From: JABMOV01 sp964654545
GTDB taxonomy: Bacteria > Fidelibacterota > Marinisomatia > Marinisomatales > JABMOV01
Direction: 5' to 3'
Assembly (NCBI GenBank): GCA_964654545.1
Contig: CAZZIU010000001.1
Coordinates: 99,543-163,542, forward strand
DNA length: 64,000 nucleotides
Shown: in pieces, positions 52,622-62,257 of the stretch
How the letters are laid out: each line of letters begins with the position of its first letter
How positions within the stretch are numbered: position 1 is the stretch's first letter
Notes under the pieces: model-generated
What the model was told of the DNA's origin: nothing
Seen by the model: the letters and a program-made list of their open reading frames with translations, nothing else
Databases searched by the model: none
Position numbers and translations under genes: made by a program

Positions 52622-53809
52622 ATGTCTGATCAAATGCAAACCTATAAAGAAATGTTAAACCAGATTCAGTCCGATGGACTTTACAAGCACGAACGTACAA
52701 TAACGACACCTCAGCGTGTGGCCATACGTACTGTTGAAGGTGGAGAGGTTTTAAATTTTTGTGCCAACAATTATTTAGGATTAGCAAACGATATAGATGT
52801 AATACAAGCTGCCAAAAATGCATTGGATGATCACGGCTTTGGAATGGCGTCTGTTCGATTTATTTGTGGAACCCAGGACTTGCATAAACAATTAGAGAAA
52901 TCAATATCCAATTTTTTTGGTACCGGTGATACCATATTGTATACGTCCTGCTTCGATGCAAATGGCGGACTATTTGAAACACTCCTTGGAACCAATGATG
53001 CAATAATTAGCGATGCGTTAAACCATGCATCAATCATCGATGGTATTCGCTTATGTAAAGCAAAGCGGTATCGGTATTCTCACGCCGATATGAACGATCT
53101 GGAAACACAATTAAAAGCAGCCCAATCTGCACGTTTGAGACTAATCGCCACTGACGGTGTCTTTTCCATGGATGGTGATATTGCGAAACTTGATGAGATC
53201 GTTGACCTGGCAGAAACATACAATGCCATGGTCATGGTGGATGATTCGCATGCCACTGGTTTTGTCGGTCAAACTGGAAGGGGATCCGCTGAATACCATG
53301 GCGTACTCGATAAGATTGATATATTTACCTCCACGCTTGGCAAAGCCCTGGGAGGGGCATCCGGTGGATTTACAACCGGTAAACAGGAAATAATTGATCT
53401 ACTTCGACAACGATCCAGACCCTATCTGTTTTCAAATACGGTCGCGCCTGCGATTGTTGCGGCCGGTATCGAAGTTTTTAAAAAGCTTTCGGCAACGACT
53501 GAGCTAAGGGATCAATTGGAAAAAAATACCCTGTATTTCAGAGGCGAAATGACGGCGGCCGGATTTGATATTAAATCCGGTGTCCATCCGATTGTTCCTA
53601 TTATGCTTTACGATGCCAAACTGGCACAGCAAATGGCTTCTGACCTGCTGGAAGAAGGAATTTATGTCATTGGATTCTTTTTCCCCGTCGTTCCCAAAGG
53701 TGAGGCGCGAATTCGAGTACAAATATCTGCCGGTCATTCCAAAAAACATTTGGACACTGCCATTGCTGCCTTTATAAAAATTGGTACCAGGCTGGGAGTA
53801 CTCAAATAA
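52622..53809 (+). CDS. kbl: Glycine C-acetyltransferase (2-amino-3-ketobutyrate CoA ligase)
   Basis: The 395-residue alpha-oxoamine synthase has NFCANNYLGLANDIDVIQAA, FGMASVRFICGTQDLHKQLE, VDDSHATGFVGQTGRG, and the PLP lysine in TSTLGKALGGASGGF. It cleaves 2-amino-3-ketobutyrate with CoA to glycine and acetyl-CoA. The pair tdh-kbl is the standard threonine degradation route. No clear terminator follows, only a short ACGAC/GTCGT hairpin near 53849-53864. Confidence 0.96.
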   Translation: MSDQMQTYKEMLNQIQSDGLYKHERTITTPQRVAIRTVEGGEVLNFCANNYLGLANDIDVIQAAKNALDDHGFGMASVRFICGTQDLHKQLEKSISNFFGTGDTILYTSCFDANGGLFETLLGTNDAIISDALNHASIIDGIRLCKAKRYRYSHADMNDLETQLKAAQSARLRLIATDGVFSMDGDIAKLDEIVDLAETYNAMVMVDDSHATGFVGQTGRGSAEYHGVLDKIDIFTSTLGKALGGASGGFTTGKQEIIDLLRQRSRPYLFSNTVAPAIVAAGIEVFKKLSATTELRDQLEKNTLYFRGEMTAAGFDIKSGVHPIVPIMLYDAKLAQQMASDLLEEGIYVIGFFFPVVPKGEARIRVQISAGHSKKHLDTAIAAFIKIGTRLGVLK

Positions 53810-53937
53810 ATTTTCAAATCCTTGTCGGAAAACCAAATCATTAGTTTGACGACACAATAGTCGTTTGTATCGCGCAACGCCTAATGTAAATTCGCTCCGC
53901 TTTTTTTTACAAATTCCTCAAGAAATAAAACACAAGC

Positions 53938-55860
53938 ATGAATAATAAATTAACTCCAAGATATATCATTATAGGGGTTGTTCTAGCCTGGGCACTCTGG
54001 GCATTATGGCCGACCGTTCACTATAATAATTTATCCGATGAACAAATTGAAGCCATGAAGGTTGAAGGCACGTTGTATAACCTTGAATCGAAAACCATTA
54101 AGCAGGGGCTCGATCTCAAAGGTGGTATGTATATCGTACTGGAAGCCGACATCCCTACACTCATTAGTAATCTTGCCCAAAATAAAGATTCAAAATTCGA
54201 AAGAATGATTGAAGAGGTCCAGGCTCAATTAGCCGCACCGGAAGCAGACTTCTTTACGTTGTTTAGGCAGGCAATAATCGATAATAACATCAAAATGCGT
54301 CGCTATTACAGCGCTTACGGGGCATCTGATGAAGATATACTGAATGAGCTTGAAGATGAAGCTGAGGATGCCATCAATCGGGTTTTGGAAATTTTACAAA
54401 ATCGGGTTGACCAGTTCGGTGTATCTGAACCGACTATCCAAAAGCAAGGTGGACAGCGCATCATTGTAGAGTTAGCGGGAATTGATGATCCTGAACGGGC
54501 ACGAAGCCTATTGCAAAGTACCGCGTTACTGGAATTCTTCATTGTGAAATCTCCTGATTTAACAAACGACATTTTGTTGCGTATTGACAATGTACTGAAG
54601 GGTAGTGAGGAACTTGAGGACTTAGCCGATGTGAAAACTCCCGATTCCACAGAAACGGATACGGTCAAACCGGCACAGGTTTCAGAGGATAAAACCGTAT
54701 CTGTTAGTGAGTTATTTGGTGAACCTGAAGTTACTGAGACGACCACGGACGACACAGGCAATGTCGTGGTGGATCAACGGCTTTTTGAAGAGCGTCCTTT
54801 CTCGTCGCTCATTCGTGCCATGCAAAACGATATCATTGTACCGGAATCCAATGTATATGCCGTAAAGAAAATTCTTGAGATGCCGGAAGTACAGGAAAAA
54901 TTGAATGCCAGCGATGGTCAATTTATGTTTGGCAATGAACCAATTCAGGTTTCCGATTTGGATGGAAAAAGCGAAAGTATTTATCGTTTGTATTTTCTCG
55001 AACGAGAAGCGGAACTCACTGGTGGTGTCATTGATGAGGCAAATGCGACGATTGGCGGTCAAGGTGGAGGAGCATCCGGTCAGCCGGTTGTTCTGTTGAG
55101 TATGAATGCCGAAGGATCAAAACAATGGTCGCGCATTACAGGATCAAATGTTGGTCGACGGGTGGCAATTGTACTTGATAAAAAGGTACATATGGCGCCG
55201 AACATAAAAGAAAAAATTAGTCGTGGCGGTACCCAGATAGAAGGGTTCGCTGACATGAATGAAGCCAAAGATATTGCCATTGTATTACGTGCTGGTGCCC
55301 TCCCTGCACCCGTCAACATTATTGAAGAACGAATCGTTGGTAGTTCCCTTGGAGTCGATTCTGTAAAAAAAGGTACCAATTCAATTCTAATTGGGCTTGG
55401 TTTGGTTTTGATCTTCATGGTTTTCTACTATAAATGGTCTGGTTTGGTAGCAGATTTTGCACTGGTCTGGAATGTAATATTGGTTCTTGCGATCCTGGCT
55501 TCTTTGGATGCAACATTGACCTTACCGGGCATTGCGGGATTAATTCTAACAGTAGGTATGTCCATTGATGCCAATGTAATTATTTTCGAAAGGATTCGTG
55601 AGGAGTTGGGCAAAGGCAAAACACCAAAATCAGCAATTGACGCCGGTTACTCCCGCGCATTAACTACCATCGTGGACGCAAATATTACTACCGTGATTGC
55701 GGCACTGGTGTTGTATCAGTATGGTACGGGACCTATACGTGGTTTTGCAACTGTTCTCTTTTGGGGAATTCTAATTTCCATGTTTACAGCAGTATTTGTA
55801 ACCCGAACAATATTTAATTCATTTTCCCAGCGCAAGGGACTGCAGAGGCTTAGCATATGA
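53938..55860 (+). CDS. secD: Protein-export membrane protein SecD
   Basis: An N-terminal helix (YIIIGVVLAWALWALWPT), the large periplasmic P1 region with the conserved KQGLDLKGGMYIVLE, and a C-terminal five-helix block with SSLGVDSVKKGTNSILIGLG, VGMSIDANVIIFERIREELG and SAIDAGYSRALTTIVDANIT. The 640 residues include an acidic insert (about 220-275) common in FCB SecD. Stop overlaps secF as ATGA. SecDF uses proton motive force to pull secreted chains out. Confidence 0.96.
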   Translation: MNNKLTPRYIIIGVVLAWALWALWPTVHYNNLSDEQIEAMKVEGTLYNLESKTIKQGLDLKGGMYIVLEADIPTLISNLAQNKDSKFERMIEEVQAQLAAPEADFFTLFRQAIIDNNIKMRRYYSAYGASDEDILNELEDEAEDAINRVLEILQNRVDQFGVSEPTIQKQGGQRIIVELAGIDDPERARSLLQSTALLEFFIVKSPDLTNDILLRIDNVLKGSEELEDLADVKTPDSTETDTVKPAQVSEDKTVSVSELFGEPEVTETTTDDTGNVVVDQRLFEERPFSSLIRAMQNDIIVPESNVYAVKKILEMPEVQEKLNASDGQFMFGNEPIQVSDLDGKSESIYRLYFLEREAELTGGVIDEANATIGGQGGGASGQPVVLLSMNAEGSKQWSRITGSNVGRRVAIVLDKKVHMAPNIKEKISRGGTQIEGFADMNEAKDIAIVLRAGALPAPVNIIEERIVGSSLGVDSVKKGTNSILIGLGLVLIFMVFYYKWSGLVADFALVWNVILVLAILASLDATLTLPGIAGLILTVGMSIDANVIIFERIREELGKGKTPKSAIDAGYSRALTTIVDANITTVIAALVLYQYGTGPIRGFATVLFWGILISMFTAVFVTRTIFNSFSQRKGLQRLSI

Positions 55861-56789
55861 GATTTATCAAAGACACTCGGATTGATTTCTTCAGTCAAAC
55901 AAAATTAGGGTATACTATTTCTGGAATTGTAATTCTTGCAGGATTGATTTCATTGTTCATGCAAGGCGGCCCTAAACTGAGTATCGACTTTCTTGGCGGT
56001 ACAATGGTCGCTGTGAATTATACTGAAGAAATGGATATCGAAGCGGTACGTGAATCCATGTCACACGTTGTCATTGAAGGTGTTACCTATGACTTTGGTA
56101 ATGAGGAAATTAAACATTTTGGCAGTTTGCAAAGTGTATCCGCCCGTTTACCTCAATTGGCAGAGGATCATGATAATTTTTCCCAGGGTATAATCCAGCA
56201 TCTGTACAATTCCTTTCCTGATAAAGTCCCGGAGGATATGAACGATTTTGTTCTTTCCATTGAAAAAGTAGGACCAAAAATTGGTGCGGAACTGGAAGCG
56301 GATGCAGTAATGGCTGTACTCACCGCGATGATTCTTATACTAGCGTATATTTCAATTCGGTTCGAGTTTAAATTTGCATTGGGGGCAATTGCTGCCCTTG
56401 TTCATGATGTGCTCATTACGTTGGGGATTTTTTCCATTATGGATTACGAAATATCATTACCGGTGATAGCCGCATTCCTTACAATTGTGGGATATTCATT
56501 GAATGATACCATCGTAATCTTCGATCGTATTAGAGAAAATATAAAAGCCCGGAAAAGAGATAAATATTCAACGGTGGTCAATGACAGTATTAACGAATCT
56601 CTGAGCAGAACGATTATCACCTCACTTACAACCTTTTTGGTCGTATTTGTTCTCTGGATGTTCGGTGGAGAAGTAATCCACAATTTTGCTTTTGCCATGA
56701 TCGTTGGCGTGGTGGTTGGTACTTATTCCAGCATCTATATTGCCAGTCCTATCGTGGTACAATTGCACAAATCAGCTATCGAAAAATAA
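55857..56789 (+). CDS. secF: Protein-export membrane protein SecF
   Basis: The 310-residue partner of SecD has LSIDFLGGTMVAVNY in the periplasmic part and VIAAFLTIVGYSLNDTIVIF then DRIRENIKARKRDK in the membrane part. VGPKIGAELEADAVMAVLTA is the family boundary motif. It is coupled to secD by a 4-bp overlap and followed by an intrinsic terminator. Confidence 0.96.
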   Translation: MRFIKDTRIDFFSQTKLGYTISGIVILAGLISLFMQGGPKLSIDFLGGTMVAVNYTEEMDIEAVRESMSHVVIEGVTYDFGNEEIKHFGSLQSVSARLPQLAEDHDNFSQGIIQHLYNSFPDKVPEDMNDFVLSIEKVGPKIGAELEADAVMAVLTAMILILAYISIRFEFKFALGAIAALVHDVLITLGIFSIMDYEISLPVIAAFLTIVGYSLNDTIVIFDRIRENIKARKRDKYSTVVNDSINESLSRTIITSLTTFLVVFVLWMFGGEVIHNFAFAMIVGVVVGTYSSIYIASPIVVQLHKSAIEK

Positions 56790-56814
56790 ATGTCATTCCA
56801 CATTCACCCTTTTT

Positions 56815-56847
56815 GCGCCTCTTGGGAAATTCAAGGGGCGTTTTTTT
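56815..56847 (+). terminator. Intrinsic terminator of secDF
   Basis: CGCCTCTTG (56816-56824) pairs with CAAGGGGCG (56832-56840), 9 bp with one T-G pair, followed by seven T. The next gene's start lies just beyond. Confidence 0.88.
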
Positions 56848-56853
56848 ATCCGT

Positions 56854-57756
56854 ATGAAACCTAAAGTATTATTTAATTACATAGTGTTATGCATTTTTTG
56901 GGGAACCACCTGGTTTGCCATGAAAGTGACATTAAACTACGGAACCCCACCGCTACTCAGTGCCGGACTCCGATTCCTTATTGGTAGTATCTTCTTATGG
57001 AGCTTTTTCTGGTATAAAAAAAGCACCCTGCCACTAGATAAAATTGCGTTACGACTATACTTCCAGTTTGCCATTTTAAATTTCGGTATCAGTTATTCAC
57101 TTACCTACTGGGCAACCCAATATATTTACTCCAATCTATCTGCAATTATTTGGGCAGGTTTTCCCAGTGTTGTTGCAATTCTATCCTATTGGATGCTGCC
57201 GGAGGAACCATTAACGCGAAAGCGAATTATTAGCATTGTACTCGGAACAATCGGTGTAATTATAATCATTGCCAATAGTGGATCACTTGGTGGAGAAAAT
57301 GTCGTGTTGGGCATCATTGTTGTGAGCCTTTCCGTTCTGATTGCTGCATACCCTAATGTCTATCTAAAAAAACATCATAGTACGGTGAAACCATTAACAT
57401 TAAATGCCGTGAGCCAAAGCATAGCGGGGGTGACATTATTGGCTCTCTCACTTCTATTTGAAAGTTCGGAAAAAACACAATGGGTACTCCCAAATTGGAC
57501 AGCAATAATTTATCTGGCGATTTTTGGCAGTGCAGTATCGTGGTCGATTTATTTCTGGCTATTTTCCCATATTAGCATGACACAAATTTCCTATATCGCC
57601 TTAATTCCACCCGTGATTGCCACCATAATTGGTTGGATATTCTTGGGTGAAGAATTGAACGGATTGGTTATTTTTGGTTCTGCATTGGTCCTTAGCGGAG
57701 CACTAATTGTTAATTACCGCAGTCGTAAGAAAAAGCCCGAAGAAGTTGTCCACTAA
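56854..57756 (+). CDS. EamA/DMT-family transporter
   Basis: About ten hydrophobic helices in two similar halves, with the EamA pattern CIFWGTTWFAMKVTLNYGTP, PPLLSAGLRFLIGS, and SWSIYFWLFSHISMTQISYI then ALIPPVIATIIGWIFLGEEL. The start at 56854 (MKPKVLFN) is chosen because earlier frame residues cross secF and its terminator. It exports small metabolites in other bacteria; substrate unknown. Confidence 0.88.
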   Translation: MKPKVLFNYIVLCIFWGTTWFAMKVTLNYGTPPLLSAGLRFLIGSIFLWSFFWYKKSTLPLDKIALRLYFQFAILNFGISYSLTYWATQYIYSNLSAIIWAGFPSVVAILSYWMLPEEPLTRKRIISIVLGTIGVIIIIANSGSLGGENVVLGIIVVSLSVLIAAYPNVYLKKHHSTVKPLTLNAVSQSIAGVTLLALSLLFESSEKTQWVLPNWTAIIYLAIFGSAVSWSIYFWLFSHISMTQISYIALIPPVIATIIGWIFLGEELNGLVIFGSALVLSGALIVNYRSRKKKPEEVVH

Positions 57757-57800
57757 TGCAGGATTCAATGCAAACCACCAAATGATTCACTAAATCCAGT

Positions 57801-57832
57801 TTCATGTGTATATTTCCATTTACACATATGAA
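57801..57832. repeat. Inverted repeat before the DUF502 gene
   Basis: TTCATGTGTA (57801-57810) is mirrored by TACACATATGAA (57821-57832), with one extra base in the right arm. It is in the promoter-length gap before the DUF502 gene and could be an operator or a weak terminator of the EamA gene. Confidence 0.3.
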
Positions 57833-57909
57833 GCAATTAATGCAATATCCTTCAATCGTAAAATACCGTAATCTTTAAACAAGCTCATAAAGGGAGATTA
57901 AAACCAGGA

Positions 57910-58530
57910 ATGAATTCACTTACGCAAAATGTTCGCCGCAAACTGGTTGCCGGAGTTATTGCCATGGCACCCATTGCCTTAACCTTATACATTCTAAAAC
58001 TCTTATTTCTATTTTTGGATAAACTAACATCTCCAATCCTGCGGCAGTTTAGTATAGAAATTCCGGGTCTAGGCATACTTCTTACTTTGCTTTTTCTATT
58101 TTTCCTCGGTGTATTGGTTACCAATGTATTGGGTCGGACACTTCTAAATTTCAGCGAAAAAATAATTTCTGCTATTCCACTTGTGAATACAATCTACACG
58201 ACTGTAAAACAAATAACAGAGGCTCTGTCGGGAACATCCGAACGATCTTTTCAAAGTGTGGTCATGGTGGAATATCCCCGGAACGGTTTGTGGACTTTGG
58301 CTTTTGTAACAGGCGATTCAAAAAATGCTGAGGGAGTTGAATATTACCATTTGTTTGTTCCCACAACCCCAAATCCCACCTCAGGAGTATTTGTCATGGT
58401 TCCTAAAAATGATACCATCGATGCCAAAATGAGCGTGGAAAACGGACTGAAAACAATTATTTCAGGAGGTATGCTTGCTCCAAAAAATCATAACGCCTAT
58501 TCCCACACAAACCCGAAGCAAAAAAAATAA
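57910..58530 (+). CDS. DUF502 membrane protein
   Basis: Two membrane helices (KLVAGVIAMAPIALTLYILK, LGILLTLLFLFFLGVLVTNV) are followed by the DUF502 soluble part with IPLVNTIYTTVKQITEALSG, VVMVEYPRNGLWTLAFVTGD and VPTTPNPTSGVFVMVPKNDT. The family is widespread and linked in plants to LIKE-COV proteins of membrane traffic; the bacterial role is unknown. It shares its last base with the start of the fatty-acid-kinase-like gene. Confidence 0.9.
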   Translation: MNSLTQNVRRKLVAGVIAMAPIALTLYILKLLFLFLDKLTSPILRQFSIEIPGLGILLTLLFLFFLGVLVTNVLGRTLLNFSEKIISAIPLVNTIYTTVKQITEALSGTSERSFQSVVMVEYPRNGLWTLAFVTGDSKNAEGVEYYHLFVPTTPNPTSGVFVMVPKNDTIDAKMSVENGLKTIISGGMLAPKNHNAYSHTNPKQKK

Positions 58531-60311
58531 TGGGTATCCACTATATTGATGGTATTCGATTGTATCGTTCCTTGTCAGCGGGAATCCAACGTGTCATTTC
58601 ACGTCAGGATTACCTGAATAAAATCAATGTATTTCCGGTTCCTGACAGCGATACAGGAACGAATATGGCATTTACGTTATCCATGATTGAGGACGGAATT
58701 AGTGGAAATATCCACTCTGACATTACCAATATGAGCGCATCCATTGCGGATGTGGCACTGGATAGTGCGCGCGGTAATTCAGGGGCTATACTCGCCCAAT
58801 TTTTAGTGGGTTTTTCGGAGGGACTACCCTCACTGACTAAAATTACTTCAAAGGATTTTGCAAAAGCAGCACTGGCTGCGAAAAATTATTCTTATGAGGC
58901 GTTGCTAAAGCCAAAAGAAGGTACAATCCTGACTGTCATTACCGACTGGGCTGATGAGCTTCACAAACTAAGTGATCAGGTGCATGATTTTACATCACTT
59001 ATGGCAAAGGCCCTTGAAAGAGCAAAAGCTTCACTGGCAGATACTCCCAAACAATTGGCTGTGTTGGCCAAGGCTGGAGTGGTGGATGCCGGTGCTCAGG
59101 GATTTGTTGATTTGCTGGAAGGTATACAGGAATTCATCGAGAAAGGTGTTTTTACCAGAACCGAACTGGAACGCGTTGAAGATCCATCATCTGCAGGAAC
59201 GGTGGAGTTCAGTGAAAACTACCGCTATTGCACCGAATGTGTTGTTGTCAACGATCCGGTAGACCGTGTAGGCTTAAAAGAAGCAATTATGGATTATGGC
59301 GATAGCATTGTCATTGCAGGTACAAAAACCAAAGCCAAGATTCACATCCATACCGATGATCCCAAAAAGATTGTGACCCTATGTGGACAATTCGGAACAA
59401 TTTCAGGTGAGAAAGCAGATGATATGTTCAGGCAGCAGGCAGATGCCAGATCAAAACACAAGGAAATTGTGATTGTAGTAGATTCGGGTTGTGATCTTTC
59501 CGAAGAGTTGATGGAAAAATATAATATTCATATGGTTCCGGTCCGCCTGAGTTTTGGTGAAAAACATTATGTGGACAAGGTCACCATGTCCAGTGAAGAT
59601 TTCTGGAATGAATTGGCCACCAATCCTATTCATCCAAAAACATCCCAACCAACACCAGGTGATTTTAGACGACAGTATCAATTTCTGGCCAGCCATTATG
59701 AGTCTGCCATATCCATACATTTACCTGCAAAACTAAGCGGGACCATGCAATCTGCATTATCAGCAACAAAGTCAGTCAAAGACTTCCCCACCCATGTGGT
59801 TGATTCATACAGCGGTAGCATTGGAGCTGGTTTAATTGCCATCCGTGTATCAGAGGCGGTTGAAGAAGGAAAATCTTTTGATGATATTATCGCTATTGTA
59901 AACCAGGCAATTCAAAATACAACAATCTACATCGGATTGGATTCATTGGATAATGTGGTTAAGGGAGGTCGCGTTTCCCCATCCAAAAAACGCGTGGCAG
60001 ATTTATTGCATATTAATCCCATACTAACATTTAACGAAAATGGCGTCGAAAGTGTTGGAATCACATTGGGGAAAAAGAATAAAGTGAAAAAACTGATACA
60101 ATTTGTAGAGAAACGATTGCCAAAAGACGTTCCCTACCGTGTCGGTATTTCACATGCCCTTCATCCGGATGGGGCCAGGGAAGTGTTTGAACATTTTAAG
60201 CCAATTGTTGGAGAAGAACGCATTTATCAATCAGAAATTGGACCTGCTCTTGGTGTACATTCCGGACCGAAAGGCTTGGTAATTGCTATTCAAACTTTGG
60301 AGGATTCCTAG
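58530..60311 (+). CDS. Fatty-acid kinase-like fusion: DhaL (FakA) plus DegV (FakB)
   Basis: Residues 1-200 are a DAK2/DhaL kinase domain with the Mg-ATP motif NVFPVPDSDTGTNMAFTLSM and ALDSARGNSGAILAQFLVGF. Residues 225-305 match the FakA middle region (YRYCTECVVVND, GDSIVIAGTKTKAKIHIHTD). From about 311 the protein is DegV: VIVVDSGCDLSEELMEKYNI, KTSQPTPGDFRRQYQFLASH, LSGTMQSALSATKS and LDNVVKGGRVSPSKKRVADL. In Firmicutes the FakA kinase phosphorylates fatty acids held by DegV-type FakB; here both are in one chain. The product acyl-phosphate is the donor for PlsY, encoded 1 bp downstream. Role inferred from the family. Confidence 0.88.
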   Translation: MGIHYIDGIRLYRSLSAGIQRVISRQDYLNKINVFPVPDSDTGTNMAFTLSMIEDGISGNIHSDITNMSASIADVALDSARGNSGAILAQFLVGFSEGLPSLTKITSKDFAKAALAAKNYSYEALLKPKEGTILTVITDWADELHKLSDQVHDFTSLMAKALERAKASLADTPKQLAVLAKAGVVDAGAQGFVDLLEGIQEFIEKGVFTRTELERVEDPSSAGTVEFSENYRYCTECVVVNDPVDRVGLKEAIMDYGDSIVIAGTKTKAKIHIHTDDPKKIVTLCGQFGTISGEKADDMFRQQADARSKHKEIVIVVDSGCDLSEELMEKYNIHMVPVRLSFGEKHYVDKVTMSSEDFWNELATNPIHPKTSQPTPGDFRRQYQFLASHYESAISIHLPAKLSGTMQSALSATKSVKDFPTHVVDSYSGSIGAGLIAIRVSEAVEEGKSFDDIIAIVNQAIQNTTIYIGLDSLDNVVKGGRVSPSKKRVADLLHINPILTFNENGVESVGITLGKKNKVKKLIQFVEKRLPKDVPYRVGISHALHPDGAREVFEHFKPIVGEERIYQSEIGPALGVHSGPKGLVIAIQTLEDS

Positions 60312-60312
60312 C

Positions 60313-60978
60313 ATGGATAATGCATATGCCCAGTTGATATTGGTGTTGGTTTTAAGCTATGTAGCCGGTTCTTTTCCAACAAGTATCATTGTTGGAAAAA
60401 TAGTAAAGGGAATCGATATTCGTGATCATGGCAGTGGGAATGCTGGTGGCACCAATGTCTTTCGTGTATTAGGCTGGAAACCCGCTCTGGTTGTTGTTAT
60501 TGTTGATATTTTTAAAGGTTGGTTACCTGCCTACGTTTTTGCCAGATTCTGGATCGAATCAACTCCAATTCCTGACTTAGGTATTTTGCAGATTTTATGT
60601 GGGTTTGCAGCTGTATTGGGACATACCTATACTGTATTTGCAGGATTTAAGGGGGGGAAAGGTGTTGGTACTGTTGCAGGTATGCTAATTGCGATGTTCC
60701 CAATCGTTTTCCCGCTTTGCTTGTTGGTATTTATTTTCACACTTATAGTAACCGGGTATGTATCCCTGGGATCAATAATGGCATCCGTTTCATTGCCTTT
60801 GTTTTTATTGGTTCTTCCACCGCTAACAGGTATGACTCCCGCACCCATGTCGTTACTGGTATTTGGGTTACTTATTCCATGGTTCATCATTTTCACACAC
60901 CGCAGCAATATCAGTCGACTTAGAAACGGAACCGAAAATCGATTTGAAAAAGCGATGATTTTTAGAAAAAATACGTAA
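60313..60978 (+). CDS. plsY: Glycerol-3-phosphate acyltransferase PlsY (canonical copy)
   Basis: The 221-residue multi-helix protein keeps all three PlsY motifs: RDHGSGNAGGTNVFRVLGWK, GHTYTVFAGFKGGKGVGTVA, and HRSNISRLRNGTENRFEKA. The start is ATG 60313, 1 bp after the fatty-acid kinase fusion stop; a longer frame from 60283 lies inside that gene. PlsY transfers the acyl group from acyl-phosphate to glycerol-3-phosphate in the inner membrane. It converges on the Omp85 gene with a 10-bp gap. Confidence 0.95.
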   Translation: MDNAYAQLILVLVLSYVAGSFPTSIIVGKIVKGIDIRDHGSGNAGGTNVFRVLGWKPALVVVIVDIFKGWLPAYVFARFWIESTPIPDLGILQILCGFAAVLGHTYTVFAGFKGGKGVGTVAGMLIAMFPIVFPLCLLVFIFTLIVTGYVSLGSIMASVSLPLFLLVLPPLTGMTPAPMSLLVFGLLIPWFIIFTHRSNISRLRNGTENRFEKAMIFRKNT

Positions 60979-60988
60979 TATTAATTAT

Positions 60989-62257
60989 TTAAAATTTCTG
61001 TCCAAAAGCAATAGAAAAAGTATCATCAATCCATTCATTCCCATAGTGAGACCATCCATAATCAAACCGCAATGACTCATATCCAACCATGGGGATACGA
61101 AGGCCAAAACCTACTCCCAGCATGGGCTTCTGATCTGCAATGGAATTGATGTTCGGAGCAATCGCTCCAAAATCACAAAATAATCCCAATTCCAGTCCGT
61201 ATTCAATCCCGGGAATCGGCGCCTTTCGGGGAATAATAGTTTGTCTTAGTTCAAGTGACGAAATCCAGTAATGATTCCCAAATCGATAATCATATTCACC
61301 AGATGTGAAATGTGAGCTGTTCGGTAATGACCAACCCCGGATTGTAAATGCATTCCCTAAATATTCCATCCAAGGGTCAGGGATTTTTCCCGGTTGGACC
61401 ACAACTGATCCATTAATGCAAATTACAGTCGGCTTCTTCCCGTCTATTATAGTTTGGTATACACTGTATGACTGTGCCAAATGGGCGAACGAGAAGGCTT
61501 CTTTGCCAAATGAATGCTTTCCATCGTATAACCAGCTAAAATAGACACCTCTTGTTGGACTCACGTATAAATCGCGTGTATCGTATACAAATGAGATGGA
61601 GGGTGAAATATAATCCATAACAAATGATTGGTTTGAATTATGAAAATCTCGACGAATTATTTCTACTCCAATTTTTATTTTTTTTTGATCGCCAAAATAC
61701 CGTCCAAAAATAAAATTGGAATAAGTTTCTGTTATTTTAAACGGTAAAAATAGGTGTGAGTATTCTTGCCTTCCCACATCGGTGTAGAATGAAACATGAT
61801 CACCAAATATCCACGGATTCTTGTATCCCAGACTATAGGCATCCAATCCTCCGAATGATAAAGTAACATTTAGATATTGGTTCCGTCCACGAAAATTTTT
61901 TATTGCCAAACCAAGTAACAATGACCAGTCCAATTCCTCGGTGTACTGGGGAACAAATATTGGGAAATACCGCCAGGTTTCCATTACAACAAAACTTATG
62001 TATACAGAATCCAGCCCTGATGGGACCACTATATAACGGACATCGTTAAATATTCCCAAATTCAATAGACGTGTCCTGTCCTCTTCCAGTTTTACACTGT
62101 CAAGTGGGTCTCCTGTAGAAAGGTATATTTCCCGGGATATAATGGATTCATCGGTAATATCATTTCCATGTATGGTTATGGATGCAATGATTGGATGTGA
62201 TTGCGAAAATACAAAAGTGAATTGTAAAAAAATAATTACAAACAAATTTCGTGTCAT
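60989..62257 (-). CDS. Single-POTRA Omp85-family outer-membrane protein
   Basis: A signal peptide (LFVIIFLQFTFVFSQ) is followed by one POTRA domain (IASITIHGNDITDESIISRE to VVMETW, about residues 23-95) and a beta-barrel of roughly 320 residues with alternating strands. The conserved loop-6 motif of Omp85 barrels appears as NAFTIRGWSLP near residue 305, and the chain ends FSIAFGQKF with the terminal Phe of outer-membrane barrels. One POTRA is too few for BamA (five), so this is a short Omp85 of unknown task, such as TamA-like insertion or secretion. It overlaps the upstream lipoprotein gene as ATGA. Confidence 0.85.
   Translation of the reverse strand: MTRNLFVIIFLQFTFVFSQSHPIIASITIHGNDITDESIISREIYLSTGDPLDSVKLEEDRTRLLNLGIFNDVRYIVVPSGLDSVYISFVVMETWRYFPIFVPQYTEELDWSLLLGLAIKNFRGRNQYLNVTLSFGGLDAYSLGYKNPWIFGDHVSFYTDVGRQEYSHLFLPFKITETYSNFIFGRYFGDQKKIKIGVEIIRRDFHNSNQSFVMDYISPSISFVYDTRDLYVSPTRGVYFSWLYDGKHSFGKEAFSFAHLAQSYSVYQTIIDGKKPTVICINGSVVVQPGKIPDPWMEYLGNAFTIRGWSLPNSSHFTSGEYDYRFGNHYWISSLELRQTIIPRKAPIPGIEYGLELGLFCDFGAIAPNINSIADQKPMLGVGFGLRIPMVGYESLRFDYGWSHYGNEWIDDTFSIAFGQKF

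Noticed and set aside
53849..53864. ACGAC/GTCGT hairpin after kbl as terminator
   Set aside because: Five-bp stem and no T-run; too weak.
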